From positions 3,456,550-3,520,549 of the forward strand of contig CAADRB010000007.1 in NCBI GenBank assembly GCA_900708905.1: 64,000 nt of DNA. Reading direction: 5' to 3'. Both the position numbers and the translations under genes were made by a program. Below are positions 25,099 through 40,000 of this stretch, in pieces (within the stretch, counting starts at the first letter, position 1; each line of letters begins with the position of its first letter). Below the pieces are notes generated by a model. The model worked only from the letters and a program-made list of their open reading frames with translations, had not been told where the DNA came from and made no database searches. Origin of the DNA: Hymenolepis diminuta. Lineage: Eukaryota > Platyhelminthes > Cestoda > Cyclophyllidea > Hymenolepididae.

Positions 25099-28000
25099 CT
25101 ATTGAAAGCAATGAACAGAGAACTGCTATTATTGAATAGTAATCAGTAAAGAACAAACCGCATGTCGAATTATTATGCTAAGATGTGCTGGATTGGGCGA
25201 AGGAATATGAGCTGTTTTACAATTAAGAAGTTATCATACAACACTTTTCAGTTATATGGAACTTTTTGGACTCGGGGAACACACCCAAAGACAAAAGAGA
25301 ACAAATTAAAAATAATTTATTTACGTATAATATGAACTACAAGCCCCGTTAGGTGTAATGTGATAACTTTCTTTTACAAATCAGTCCTGTCTAGGTTCAG
25401 TGTCAAGCTGTTCAGATTTAAGTGGCTGGCAAGTAAGAAGGTCTTCAAAGTCGATATTTGCATAGACCATAAAGAAGATAGTAGAATACCTATAGTTTAA
25501 ATAACGACTCAGTTAAGAAAATAGAATCTCTTGTATATTTCGATTGTGACAAGTAGGAAAATGATAGGGTGTCCGATAAGACGATTATGAAGCCGTGGCG
25601 AGATTTCGTTTCCGAATAGGAGTGTGTAAGTCAAGAACAGATATACCCGAACACGGGTCATGAAGCCAGGTGCGTCAGAAATATTCGTCTCAATTTCCTA
25701 ATAGAATTCTTTAGTTTAAATCCATGGTAGCTTTAATTTATAATTCACCTCAAATATGCACAGAATTCTTCATATTAATCTTCTAAAGAGGAAAGTGAAA
25801 TAATCCAGTATTGGTGTTTTGTCTTTGATCTTGTGATCTTTTCCACCAATTAAAGCAAAAGCTGTTGTCAAAAAAACTTCACATCATCTGATGGTTTAAT
25901 AGGGCATGATGCGGCTGCACTACCGGCACGAAAATGCATCCATTGTTATGACTATTCAAACGTTAGCAATAAAACTAAAAAATAATACGATAAAAAGTCA
26001 ACAATTATAGAGGCTGCAAAGTACATTTTTAATCTCCCCAAGGTTAAACCCATTCGAACATTTTTCGATTTGTAGATATGGTACTATTTCATTTAGCAGC
26101 TTTATTCCCCTTAGGAACAAAAATTTGTTGTATTTCATCACCTTTCAATTGGCCTTACTTACAAGATTTAATAGTTGTCCTACTTACACCTCATTTGCTG
26201 CTGGGTCCCGATTAAAGTGGTTTCGAATCATTTAACCATATTAGGTTCCACTGTTGTATTTTCAAAATAAGTGTATAGAGTTCTTCTCTTTTGCTTTCTA
26301 AATAGAATGTTTGAAGCTATTTGTTAATTGGGCCGAAAGTAGACTAAAAGCACCCCAGTCTTATTGATTTTTTGAAATTGGATCAATTAAATTTGACTAG
26401 AAAGGTAACAGCTTTTAATGTTTAATACAAGAATCATCTAAATACAAGAATCATTTAAAAAACGGCTTACTAAAGGCGGAGTGCGAAGCCCCGCTTCCAT
26501 CCTTGGACGATTCTACACTAACCGCATCACTGAGTCCATGCACGGAGTAGGCATCCGAGGCAATAGGGTTAGGAAGAGAAATTAACTTATCTCCAGGATT
26601 TCTACAAATACTAGGACCCTCTTCCATTCGCCCCGGTACATCTCCCTCTTCGGATGATGGTGTCAGTTCGATTTCCCTTTCACGCAGAAGCGCCGGTTTA
26701 TCCAAACTGATCTTATTCGACCGTCTATTATGTTCCACCTGCAGGTCAGATCTCAGAGCCTGTAGACGATAATAATCTCTGCAATCCTTATGTCCACAAC
26801 CCACTGCAAGTTGGTAACCACCCCCAGCTCGACCGCCTGCTGATGGAATAACAGTTGTTCCTGTAGCTCTTGCCACATCTGGCATGCTTCTAAACGCCTT
26901 CAACCGAACACTGTAAGGGGCCAGGTTTTCATAACCCCGAAAACCCTGTTGAATCTTCTTTTGCGGATTATAAGACACGGAAGTAGATGTTTTCGATGAA
27001 CAGCTTGTGGTACTAGAAGACTTTGTGGAGCTAGTTGACTCTGTTGATCTAGAGGAACTTGTTGAATGTGTTGATGAGGATCTGGAACTACTGAATTCCA
27101 CACCATACGGATCCACAATTTCACGACTATCATAAAGACGGAATCTTGATGTTGCTAATGATCGGGTTCTCTGCTGTCCCGTAAGAAGTCGGCAGTTAAG
27201 AACATGAGTTTCCTGATCTGGTATTTCCGTATTGAAGGTCTTTTGCCGCTGTACTTGATTTCTTTCGGATTTCTGATGTCGATTGTGATGACGGTGATGT
27301 CCATGATGATGTCTGCGGTGATGACCTCTATTTCGGGTTTCTTCTTGAACTTTGTTGGATGATTGTGGTGGACGTGGATATCGAGATTGACGGATTTTGG
27401 TGCTTGTTGTTGGTGGTATGGGCAGTGGTAAATTATTCATTCGAGGGGGAAGTTGGGATTGAAGGTAGCGAAGATTAGTCAATTCATCGGCAGTTTTGGC
27501 TGAATCGCCCCGAACTAGAAAAAATGAAATATTACTTTACTTTCTACATAAAAAGGCTTCAAACCTGTCTGACTACATTATTTATTATTAGCTGGGAGAA
27601 AAAATACTGATCGTATGTTAGCTATGGCTTACCTAGTCAGCTGGCACATTTATTTCTCCTAATCCGCAACCGACTCAGTGTTGACAAGCGTAGATAGTAT
27701 ATCGCAAGGGTACTTGTGGTTACCAGTCAGTATTTCCCAATCCATCAAAAAACATTTCGAAAGCGTGACTATTTGCCTCGCAGATCATCTCTATCAGTTC
27801 CCATAATATTTTACTGGAACTGGTGACTGTACATAAAAACTGACAATTAAGGTCAGTTTACATTTTGACAGCTGGCATTGCTTTCCATCAGTATTCTATT
27901 GTTTGTCATCGCATATGAAAATTTTGACAAGATAATAATCTTAGAAAGGAGGATATGTACGTAACTGTTGAATGTAGAGTGCGAAGAAAAATTCAAACAA

Positions 28001-31000
28001 TTTTATGAATCGTAGACAATAATATACCTTTCCATCTATGTAAAAATAAACGATGGGAAATCGTATATTCACAATTAAGCCAAAAAGATATTAAAAATTT
28101 GAAAATAACGATATCTTAAACTCAGTTCCGGAGCCTAAAATTTCACGGAAACAACCGAGAAAAGTTCTTGAAAATGGTACTATTTTTCATAAATCCCTTA
28201 GCATTCTTTCATCCATTTTATTATCAATATCATCACCAATAGTACCTAAAACATAATAATAACTTTTAAATAAATCGGCAGAAAATCCTTGAGAAATAAG
28301 AGCAGCTCACAGAGCTCACTCAATTCAATTAACCTATTTCACTCTTCAATTATATCACCAGCGTCCCCTCTTTAAGGTTCTTCCGCTATGAGAAACTCGC
28401 ATTCTATCACTCCTTCCCAATGTTGACCAGAAATGTGATTGCATTCCCTAACATCCCTGACTTGATAGCCTCGTGCATTGACTTCCGTGCTACCAACTAA
28501 CAAGCCATATTCATAGACAAGAATTTCAAATATTCATTTATCATACCATCTTTAATGGGGATATAGTGCACTTTAGAACTAGAACATAAGAAATTGCTAA
28601 CCCAAATTTTGTACTACACGATACCCAAATTTTTTCTTAAAAATAAGCGATTTGCAAACAAATAAGAAAAACCTGTGAAATTAATTGGTTCAAGGTTTTG
28701 TTTCAATCACTTCCACGATCACAGGACTTCAGGTATGAAACACTATTAATTTAAAAGCGAGAAAAAACCGATCGACAGGGAGGAACCTTATTTCACGAAT
28801 ATTTTAATGCAAAAGGAGTTTGTAAAATTAGAATGTTAAACAATATGGTCTATCGGGGATTAAAAATCAGAGAAAATGAACCTAATTTTCTACGAAATGG
28901 AAGTAAAAATATCCTCCATGTGTATAGATTTATTAATAACTAGAATAAAATTGCAAAAAATTTACTTTTGTTTACGCAGATATCAAGAATAATTAAATTT
29001 CTTTGTAGAAATGTCACAGGTACCTCAACAGAATAACACTGTCTACATTTAAATTAACGTTAATTAAATCGTCGTGCTTTTTTATTGCCTCAATGTCTTA
29101 TCCGATTTACTCCCAAACGGAGAAGATTACGCTGATTCAGGCATGGCTTCTTTCTTATATGTGAACCTTTATTGTATGAAAGGCTCTAACCAGGAGCTCT
29201 GATATTCTTGGATGTTGATTTATAAGTCTATACTATTCTAATTATCTGACGGTGATTTTACTAATTGTCCATCTAGAAATAAATCACAAAATGGTCAACT
29301 CACTAAACACACCTTAATGCATCCTGTTTTCACTCTCTCTGCGTTTAAGCTTGTTCTCCTTCCTTCCAATCCCCGATTCCTCTTCCTAACTCTCTCTATA
29401 CTTTCCCTCCGATTCTTTAAGACTATCCAATATACATTTGATTCTTCGAAGCTTCTTATCTTCTCTTTTGAGAAAGGCCTCGATTTCCTATTAGTCTTCA
29501 GTTAGGACATATGGACAAATTTGATATGTCACATAAAGTTTAGCACTAATTTTGTGTAATTAAGGTAGGTTAAGGAAAACTTACTAAACTATTGCGCTTC
29601 CTATCTCACCTCTTCAGGATAGTAGGAGGACAGAAACTATGCCATATTATTAATATTAGGTAAGAACAAGGGAAAGATGGCAGTCTCGAAACTATCAGGC
29701 CAAAGAAGTGCTCAATTAGCAGAGTAAAACACAACTATGCGAACGGCTTAATGTCCTTGGAATGTACCATACACAGAAAAGGGTGAAAGCAGTAGAAAAT
29801 TATTCAAATTGGTAAGTGAAAATTAAATTACAATTATCATTTAAAAGAACATAATTTATTACTTATTTTAATTCAAAATTAATAATTTGTGTAGTTTTTT
29901 AATTTAAAGTTAAAGATTCCATTTTAAAGAATGAAATACAAGTAAATATTTTTTAATCAAGTAAATGAATTCATATAGCTAACTCTAAGAGCACGACAGA
30001 ATAACAATATAGATAGTTGTGAATTAAACTAATCTTGATAAGGTCAAAAAGCTATGCAAAAGTATACAAATGCCCCTTGGATAAAATGTCGAAAAACTAT
30101 AATCGAGTGGAAAGACCCAAGATAAAAAGAGAGATAGATTAAACTATATGTTCCATCGCCAGATTTGAACACATGAGAAACATCCTGGGGTCCCTCCTAG
30201 GAGAAAATCACATTCATCTACCTCCTTTTTGTCTGACGTCATTAAATGTGACATTTGACTTGTCAGGTATGCACAACAATCGCTACGCCGAGCTACATTA
30301 ACTAGAAATTAAATATCTATGTTAAGCAACGATTTATGTAGAAAATATTGAACAAACTTCCACTTCATTGTAACAATTACACTTGCTAGTTATTTCATAA
30401 AGTACATTCATAATCGCGACAATTAATTCCTGGCATAGAAGCTCTTAAAGCATTTCTATCACCCGAAATTCATCCAGTGCATAGAATCATATTTTTATGG
30501 GACGTAGCTCGTAGCGTCACTTTTATCAAATTTATTCAGTTAGTAACAACAGGTCTTCGCGTACCAAGAGCGCCTCAGTAAAACAAAATTCCCTCAGGAA
30601 AAAAAGAAAGAAACGATTTCGGTCAAATACTTTTTCCCGAAATGCTTGTAATTCAGTCTATCAAACCACTCTCCTTGTTTCTGGAACATTAGAACAGCTG
30701 TTGAGGAAAAGCATGAGGATTTTTCTTGCATAATTTTATGTTATGTTACTTCTTAGATCTGTATATGGGAATATAAATTTGGTCTTTAATAATATAAAAG
30801 AAATCAACCACAATGCTTGCTCTCAATAGTGATAAAAAAGCTTAATAGATAAAAATGCGTGCATCCTGATACTCATAAAAAGGAAGAATGTGACAAATTC
30901 TTTGAAATTTTCAAACATACTCATATGAATCAATTAAAAGAAAGACTGCAATGTGTAAACATGTAGGAAAAACATGAACATAAAGAGCAGTGAATGGTTT

Positions 31001-34000
31001 CAATTAGAATAAGGGAATGTTGAAGGATTCCTCAAAAATTTCTCATAATTTTTTAGTAATATTAGTTTAATTCGTTTTGATGAAAGATCATATTCAATTT
31101 TTTTGTCCTTCCTTGAACTGTTTTCATTCGATACAGTTAGAGAACATTGATTAGCGGTCTGTACTCTCTTCTTTTGTGATAGCTCAGGTTTTGCCTGTTT
31201 AGTTCAACGATATGTCAGTAACAAGGCTGACAGCAAAGTTCGCATTTCTGAATTTAACCCTTCGAGTTTGGACTTTAGGTTTCGAGGTCATTCATACGCT
31301 TATTAGAATGAGTGTTGTACATGTCATATCGTTCATTATATAAATAAACTAAAGATCTGCAATGATATTACCCCCTGCCCACCTTGAATTGTTATTTTGA
31401 TTTACTTATCAATTTAATTCAGCTTCCAAACTTCTATTTTGACTCTTTAAGGTGATTATCGATCTTTCTTCTTTATCTATCTCTACTAATTAGCAATAAA
31501 TTTGGCTTGCTGACCATAGTCTACCATATTCTCTGTCCTCTTCCCATCTTGCGGTGGATTTCAAAAATTTGGAAGAGCGATAGCTTTAAACATTTCCTTT
31601 ACCCCACATCAGTGATCGCTACGTTAATCACAAAGTTAGATTAACCTTCGTTCTTTTGTTTTGTTTAAATTTACTGCTTATGCTTTCTTTTAACAATTTC
31701 CCTTGACTCTAGATGCAATGGTGAAAGTTTTAAACAAAATAAGCTCTAGAAAAGAAACTGCTACAAAAAAGAAATTTAAATTCTCCTCTAAAATATTCCT
31801 GAAATTAAAAGAAATCCGACTTCAGGGTGGGATATTAAGATAAAACGGGGAGCATAAAAGCCAAACTGGTGTTGTCCTCACGATAACCCACAAATATCAA
31901 GTTCCTCTGCCCCCGAGTCCTCAGTCTGTCAATAAATAATTTATGGAATCTTTCTCACGCTCTAACCGATAAAATAACAGCCTTCAAATTACTTCTTTAA
32001 GACAGAAGGAATGTAGACAAATGGGTTATGTGATTTTTAAAGCGTTGAAAATTCAAGAGCGGATAAAAAGGGGTGGTACAAAAAGATCCTTTTAAAATTT
32101 GTTGATTGAAGAAATGAAACGATTTTGAGCATATGATTTATGCAGCACAATTAACAATGAGGATTTTGAAAATGATTTTTGAGGAAATGAAATAGGTATA
32201 AAGTACTGAACTCTATTAAAATTATTTTATACGAAAATAATTAGGCCTATGTTGACCAGTACTTCGTAAAATAACATAAAATCATAATTTGATATGCACT
32301 ATCGAACTATAGATAAAAAGTTGTTTTCTGGAATTATTGGATCCTAAATATAGCAATGGTGATCAAGAAAGCTACCTTATAAACGCTTATAGTTCTCTAA
32401 GATGCCTAATGAAAAGCTTTATCCACTCAGAAAAGAGAGAATAAAAAGAAGAGAACTATTCTAGAAAGCCAATCTCAGAAACCTACCATAACTATAATAA
32501 GATACCAGTAAGTCGAATTTCCATGACCATCCGCGAAATACAACCAACAAGCATTGATATAGTGAGCCGTAAACTTGAGGATTAAGACTTTGTGCAGTAC
32601 CTATGCTTCGCATGAGAATATAGGTAACTCAATATTCCTAATGTCTTGACTTCAATGCCTACTTTTTAATGACTCGCTTTCTGTTTATCGTTTATTGGAA
32701 TCGTTTGCTCTGCTTCTTTCTGGTAATTAAAAATTGTAGGTTTTAGGGCTGCTATTGACTTAATATCTTAGGTATTTTTTTAATGTGGTAAGATTTTAGT
32801 TGGACAAGGCAATGACATACGTTTTCGAGTAAGATTCCCTATAAATAAATAGAATACAAAAGTAAAAAATAGAAGGTGTGGTAATTCAATAAATTACTGT
32901 TTATCTCATAAGATTGTATGAATAATATTGCTATTTCAAAATTGTAGATACCTAGCTACGTATTCAAGGGACCCCAGAGAGAACATGTATCGTATTAATT
33001 ACAACTGTTTAGATAGCCGTATGAGATATGTGCTGCAGGTCGAAGTCAACCGAATCCAGTCGCCGTGTCTCAGGGGGAGTTTGTCACGTTGTCTGAGCAC
33101 CTATTTAAAATATCTTTATATAGGAAATGAAAATGAGTTAATTATAAGGGCAATGTGAATGTTGAGTTACAAAGGATATATGAATAAAATGAGGAATAGG
33201 TGAATAAGTAATGAATAATGCATGAGTAATGAAGATTATCAAAAAAAACCTATATTTAAATTATTTTCGCATTTAGATATTCTTCAAAGTCAATTTCAAC
33301 TCGCGCGACAGCAGAAGAGAGCTCACTTCTGAAATTACTCAAATTTCAATGAATGAATGGTGATCTAGACGAGTTAGAGAACAAAAATGCATCATTTGCT
33401 ACTCCAAGTTAAGATAAAACTGAACTTTTCGTGATCAGAATCTCCCGATCGATAAATGCTCTAATGAAAGCTGCGCATTTTCTTGTCCAATGCACAACTT
33501 CGAGATGAAAATTCAGTAATTTGGTATTTTATGGTAGAGATTTTCTATTTATACCGACATTTTCTTTCCCATTTCAATTGTTAACTTTAGCTTCAAATAG
33601 AAACAAATGTTTGATTTGTAACGATCTTATTTTCTACCTACCTTTAACCGTTAACTTGATTTACCTTTCTATTCAATTCAGTTTACCACTGTCTTAACCT
33701 GATCCTATATATGACCTTTTATTAGTCTGTAGGCGGTTCATTGAGTTTTCCTTACTATTTAGCACTTATAGTTTAGCGTTACTCTACTGTTTGTTCACAG
33801 TTTTGACCTAATGTTTATGAGACTGATCCGTTTTCTGTTATTGTTATCAACTGTGATTATTACAATTATCATACTAATGGCAAAACAAAACATTTAATCC
33901 AGCAAAAACATCTGGAAAAAATCCGTATGCAACGGAGGAGGGAACCAAAAAGAAGTAGTTAATGAAGTCAGAGCATCTATAGTCCCACTTTACTTGAATT

Positions 34001-37000
34001 CAGGAGGTACTGAGTTACCCATACTCTCATTTTAAGCCCTGTCGTAGGGTCTTAATGTCCAAACTTTAAAGCTTTTCTATTCCGTGATCAATCATGTGAC
34101 TACTTATCAAATTTCATTAAAGTACAAAGCAGGCAGGTGATATAGAAGTATTAAAACGGGATGAACTCATAATATTATTATTACTTAGAGTAATAGAAAT
34201 ATTCCACAGTGAGAAGAAACTGAAATCGGTTGATAGAAGGTCCATTAAGTGGTGAAGGGGATGGGATCAAAAGGATTCTGAGAGCATCTTCAAGGTAATG
34301 AAGAGTCTGGCTTCATATGATTTTTGGATTCGGACTATACAATATTGATCAGATGGTTAATTCAAATTCCAAAATTCAAATTTCACGAATTATCCCCCTG
34401 ACTGCCTTTTTATCAAGAAGGGTCGATCCTGTCATTTCGGTTTCTATTTACCCACTGGTTGAGAAGACGAAATGATCTCCCATGACATTTAGCAGCTCAC
34501 ATTTGTGGCATAACAGAGATGAGATAGACAAAAATTATAAATGGTATTACTTTATAAGCGGTGTTCACTCATATTTTCATATTTTAATATTCAGCTTTCC
34601 TCTATCTCTCTCTCTTAGTGAAAGAGTTCCTAAAACTGGGAATGTCAATCGTTTTACTGTTATCACCAAAGCCACCGCCTCTCATGAATTAAAGTACTCA
34701 TTTTCATTCCGCTTTATAATTATGATGCCAAAAGTAACAAATTACCTATATAATGATTTCAAATAAATCATACTGAATTAATCCATTAATTACACTCAGC
34801 TTCATAGATCCATAAATTCTAACAATTTTAAAATATTTGCCTAACAGAAATAAATATTACAGCTATCCTGTCCGCCATCCGGCACAGCACAAAATCCCCG
34901 AAAACGCTAATGCAAACAGCCTTTTCAGATAATTTCAGGATTATACCAATTTTAATTTTGTTAATCAGAAACATATTTTAACTTATTAGATTATGATTCC
35001 TTTTGTATTTCAAAATTATAAAATTCTCCGAAGATTCAAAATTAACGTTGCCAACACTCCTGACAAAATCGTAAAATAGAATTTAAGTAGCTTTGAAAGA
35101 TATATTCATCCAGAACGCCCGGAAATTCGAAATTCTATGAGATAACTGACTACATCAATTCGTTTTGCTTAAACTTTTGATTCTATAAGTGATGAGAATC
35201 TGCTGACAATGTCGTTCTTGATGATCAAGATTGAGAGTGAACTTTTCGATCTCCTAACATTCTCTCAATCTTGGTTAGCTGTTCGCTTATATTTTATTTC
35301 TTTTTTTACCCGTCCTCTAACTTTGAACAAATTGGACCTGAGAATGTGGTGGATCTGGGGCGTGGGTTCAGCCATTCTAAGATTTAGGGTTGGTATCTTA
35401 ATGTGTCCAAGTCAGCTATAGGAAGTGCGAATTATTGGTCATGAAAGTGTCTGATTTCGATCACAATATACCAGGCAAATTAAAATCAATTGAATGTTTG
35501 TCTTATACCGCACACAATAACTTCTCTATACCCAGTTGCATAAACGCAAATAAAACAAAGAAATGGTATTTATTTCGGTTTACCAAAAGAAGCTCAAATG
35601 AAAATTTTCTAGTTTTAATGATATGAACTGAACGGCGGGAGGAATGGAATTTAAAATAGAAGCTTTCAAAATATTGACATAATATTAATTTATTTAATGC
35701 TGAAGAAAGTAAGATCAGATTCGGTGTGAATGGAAATCTCGTATTGACTAGAAATAAATCAGTTTAAGTCTGGACGTTTATTGAAGGATGAATCCCATCA
35801 TCTCCTTACTATCTATCTAACGTCATCGCTAATCATCAAAATTTAATTATTTTGCCCTCACAGTGATGTGTGAAATTGCCAACCTTATTGTGACCCTAGG
35901 CCCTCTACGGGTAAACATCATGTGTCCTCAAGTGGTCCATCCTCGTCGATCGGTGAAGCTAACTAGGTGTACCCCAAATGATAGTTGTAGAGGCACCGCT
36001 GACTCGGTTATGTTTGGGAACCAGTCCTATCCGCACTGTCCCTTCCTTTTCGTACAACCTTTCCGTCCAATTAAAGCACACATACAATTATGCTCTCACG
36101 CGCGTCCTCATCCAAGTGACGAAGATAAATAGTCTTTCAATGTATACACATACACACACGCGGAGAGACTGTCGCTTGTTAGACACATCTTTCTTCGCTC
36201 CCTCCTTTCCTCAATTCCCTCTTTCCCTTGGGAGTCTGCATTGCGATTTGTTTAATGCATCCTTGTCTAATCAATTCATGGTATTCTGCTTCATTGCTGT
36301 TAGCCCTTACTCTAGCTGCAACAATACAATATTAACAATAGCATAAATGATTAATGGAAATCCACATAGAATTGGCTAACCACTGTTTTGAAAATTGCCT
36401 TGGTATATATTTTTTGTTATTTCTTACTTTTTTAGTTTATTATTTTAAGGAATTCTTGTCAATGCTACCGGTGCCCGTTGAATGCATACTTCACATATTT
36501 TGCAGTTTCGTAAAGGTCATTTACGAAAAAAGAATGTAGTTTTCGCCGGGCTAAGTTGAATTAAATTTAACCCACATAAGCCTTGGAGGAGCGAGCCAAC
36601 ATTAGTAATAATTTATGGCCAGTTAATCTAATCCATGAAAAATCCCTCTTAAATATGGTTGCAGTTGGCGAACATGGAGATTTAAAGATTTCAGCAAGAG
36701 GTGACTTTACTTTTCTCTTCCGCTACTAAATTCGGAGTAAGTTGAATAAGTGGGTCAGAGTCAATAGATGAAAAATTGTCTCCATTTGGTTAAAGAATAT
36801 GTCGCAATTCCTCATGTGCCAGTAAGCATAAAATCAACTCGAATCAGGTTATTCAAGAGGCGGCCAAACACGAGGTGTAAGAGACCAAACATGTATTAGT
36901 AAAAAATAAGTCAGATTCATTCGTATGGAATGGACAAAAGAAAATTGCCTGCAAAACTGCAATTATTGAATAATAACGGACGAAACGAAACCTTGATATG

Positions 37001-40000
37001 CTATTACTTATTAAGATTCGACGAAAAAAGTTTGAGGCTGTAATTGAATCCTTTTATTAGAAAAGAATGAGGGAACATCTGTCTCTTTTCTAATAAACCG
37101 AATAAGTCTGCGAGCGGTGGCTGAGAGAGGGGAGCTAAAATATAGAATTATTGACAATTGAGACTAATCAACTTGAGGCATGAATAAGTTACATGGTTGC
37201 TACAGACATTAACAAAAACTCAGTTTAAATATATTTCCATTTTTAGTTAACTTTCATTCTAAGGCACACGTAATTATCCAGATTTATTGGAAATGTTACG
37301 ACGGATTCTGTTTGAAGAATGAAAATTTTAAGGAAAAATGAATACAACCATATCAGTAAGCAGGAAGAAGAAATGAACTGAAGTGGCAAGGGATATCGTG
37401 GACAATGATTTGTTCAGTAATCCAGGTGACGCATTATGATTATTCAATTTCGGATGTTGAACTGTTCATTTGGTGAATATTTTACAACCTGAATCCAAAA
37501 ATGAACTAAATCAAAGCTCTTTAATGCCATGTCTTTAGTCTGTATGTTTCCTGATCCTGTAGAAGTGGAACTAATAACTGGCAGCTAGTGACAATCATAC
37601 AAGGTTTGCATACAAAAGACCGACAATTTTGTTAGACCATCATGTATTGATGAAGTAACAATGGGGAGATTCGAGTGAATAAAACAGGTAGCAAATACAC
37701 GAAGAGATAAACGTAAGAGTAGGCATATTACAAGAATCGTCTGCTATTTGTGTTTTTTTACTGGTGAAGTATATGCGTTATTGCGAAAGCAGCGAGTACA
37801 AATCCTTAATCAGTAGTCTCCAAGTGAAACATTTAAAACCAGTTCAAGCAAAGGCGCAAACGTAAAAATAAATTATCATCAAAACAAATCAAACAAATAT
37901 TGTTCAAAAGAAATTCAAGAAATTTTTCGGGAATCCTTCAATCCTTGAATTTGTTGGATCTACTGTCAACCGATCTTATCATCGCTGTGCGGATACAATA
38001 ACTTAGTGCACAAAGTAAGAGTGTTTGAGCTTATAAGTGGTTGCATGAAAATTATGCATTGTTCCCTAAGAATATCCAGTCATAACTTCCTCATTAATTT
38101 CTTCTAGACTAACCGTCCAGACTACTGCCTATAATTGCTATATCAGATGATGAAGTACAAAAACTGTGACAATGATTAAGTGAAGTGACTGATCAAATTA
38201 AATGATAATGGAAGTGGAGGATGAGTTGAATTTAGAGCAAGTTACATGTCTATATCAAAATTAATGGCTCAAAGTGTAACCCATTCAAAAAACTCATAAA
38301 TGAATTAAATCAACTGACCCTATTTATTTTAATTATGAATTAAGGGGAATCTGTAAACAAAAAGTATTAATTTATCAAGATTTCTCTTTAGAACTATCAT
38401 GCGCGCATTTAAAATGTTGATTCATATATTGAATTGCATCACTTTTGCAACCGTACAACATTTTTCATAATCTCACGGTGTTCTTACATCCACCAAATTG
38501 TTCATATTATCCCTGCATGCATTGTCAGACATGCCACTACCCCCACTTCAAAATTGCATCCACCTGGACCTAGCGATAGCTACATCTCTTTTGGTATTCC
38601 TCCTCCCTTATTCTGAGACTTCTGCCAATAAGCTCACTTTACTTAAATTGCTTTTCTCTACATCCCTTTCTTGCAGCCTGAATAAAATCAACGGAGTAGA
38701 AAAATAGACATTAGCAACCTACCTACGCAACAATTTTCATTAGCTGGTAAATGAAGGTACATTTTTAATCACAAGTGTCTTGACATATAATATAAGAAAT
38801 TTGCTAAATGGAGTAAAAACCTGAAACCTGAACGGTTGAAACAAAGGATGGAATTTTGTAACTTAGATTCTCTACCACCTGTTCTCTGACTACATATTCT
38901 AGGTACAATATCCTGAAAGAGCTTTGGATATCGAATGAATATATACGTTTAGTGAGGGCTTAGACTAGGAGCGTCTTCTACAAGAATCGGAAGAGATTAC
39001 ATTTGCAGTGTCCATGTTTTCACCATCAAATGTTTCACAAACCAGTTCAAACTGGATTGAGAGCAAAAGAATACATACGGAATTTTTAGGCTTGATAGTG
39101 ATGCGAATCCCAACTCAAATGATCTGACCATTTTTTATTTGCTAATCAGTCATTATTTAAAAAGAAATAATTCATTTTGTATCAATTAATATTTTAAAAT
39201 TAGCTTTCGATCCTTTAAAACTAACACACTTTGTTTGAAAAGAAGCATAAAGTGAAATTTTATTTACCCAAAATGATGCCTGTAAGTTATGAACACAAAA
39301 ACTGAATCAGCTAGAGGCGGAGAAAAAGGCACTAAACTTTCGGTCATCAATTTTACAGAAAAAGAATTCAAATGTTCAAAGGTCACGCTTTTCCAGGGAA
39401 GACTTATTTTTTATGGACTTAAAATATTTTGAGATTATCAGTCAAATGTACAATTAAATATCTTTAAATTCAAGTTATATAGGATAAATCGGAAAAATAT
39501 TTTTTTTTATTTTAACGCTACTCTTGGGCAACGGAATATGATATTATGAAATTTCTCTGATGAGAAACTGAGCCTTCAAAACGATATGAGAACTTCTCAT
39601 TCAAAACCATTTATCAACCAATCCAAAATTAACCAAGATATATAAATCTCGGACTTACTCAATTTTCCACGACTATGATGAGTTTGTGAGTGTTGGATTA
39701 AATTTACATCCGATTGCCAAGTGTTTCTTTGTTGTTTGGGCTGGTGTTGAATCTGCTGATGTTGGAGAAGAACATTCCTCGATTTACTTGACTTAGTTGC
39801 AGGTGACTTAAGATTTGAGTTCAGTCCGAAAGCCCTAGCAATAGCTGGCGAAGCTTTCCTTTCCCAGTTGTGGTTTGTAAAGATGCCTTTCTGATTTGAT
39901 CCTGAATCTCGACCAAGAAGTGCATCTCCAGAACTTGAAAATAATGGATCATTCTCTAATTCATCCATATCAATGATCACATCGGCGTTAAGTAGTTTCG

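Noticed and set aside
35863..36346. Two overlapping plus-strand frames of 89 and 122 codons
   Set aside because: They lie in CT- and CA-rich repeat-like sequence, overlap each other and have no domain.
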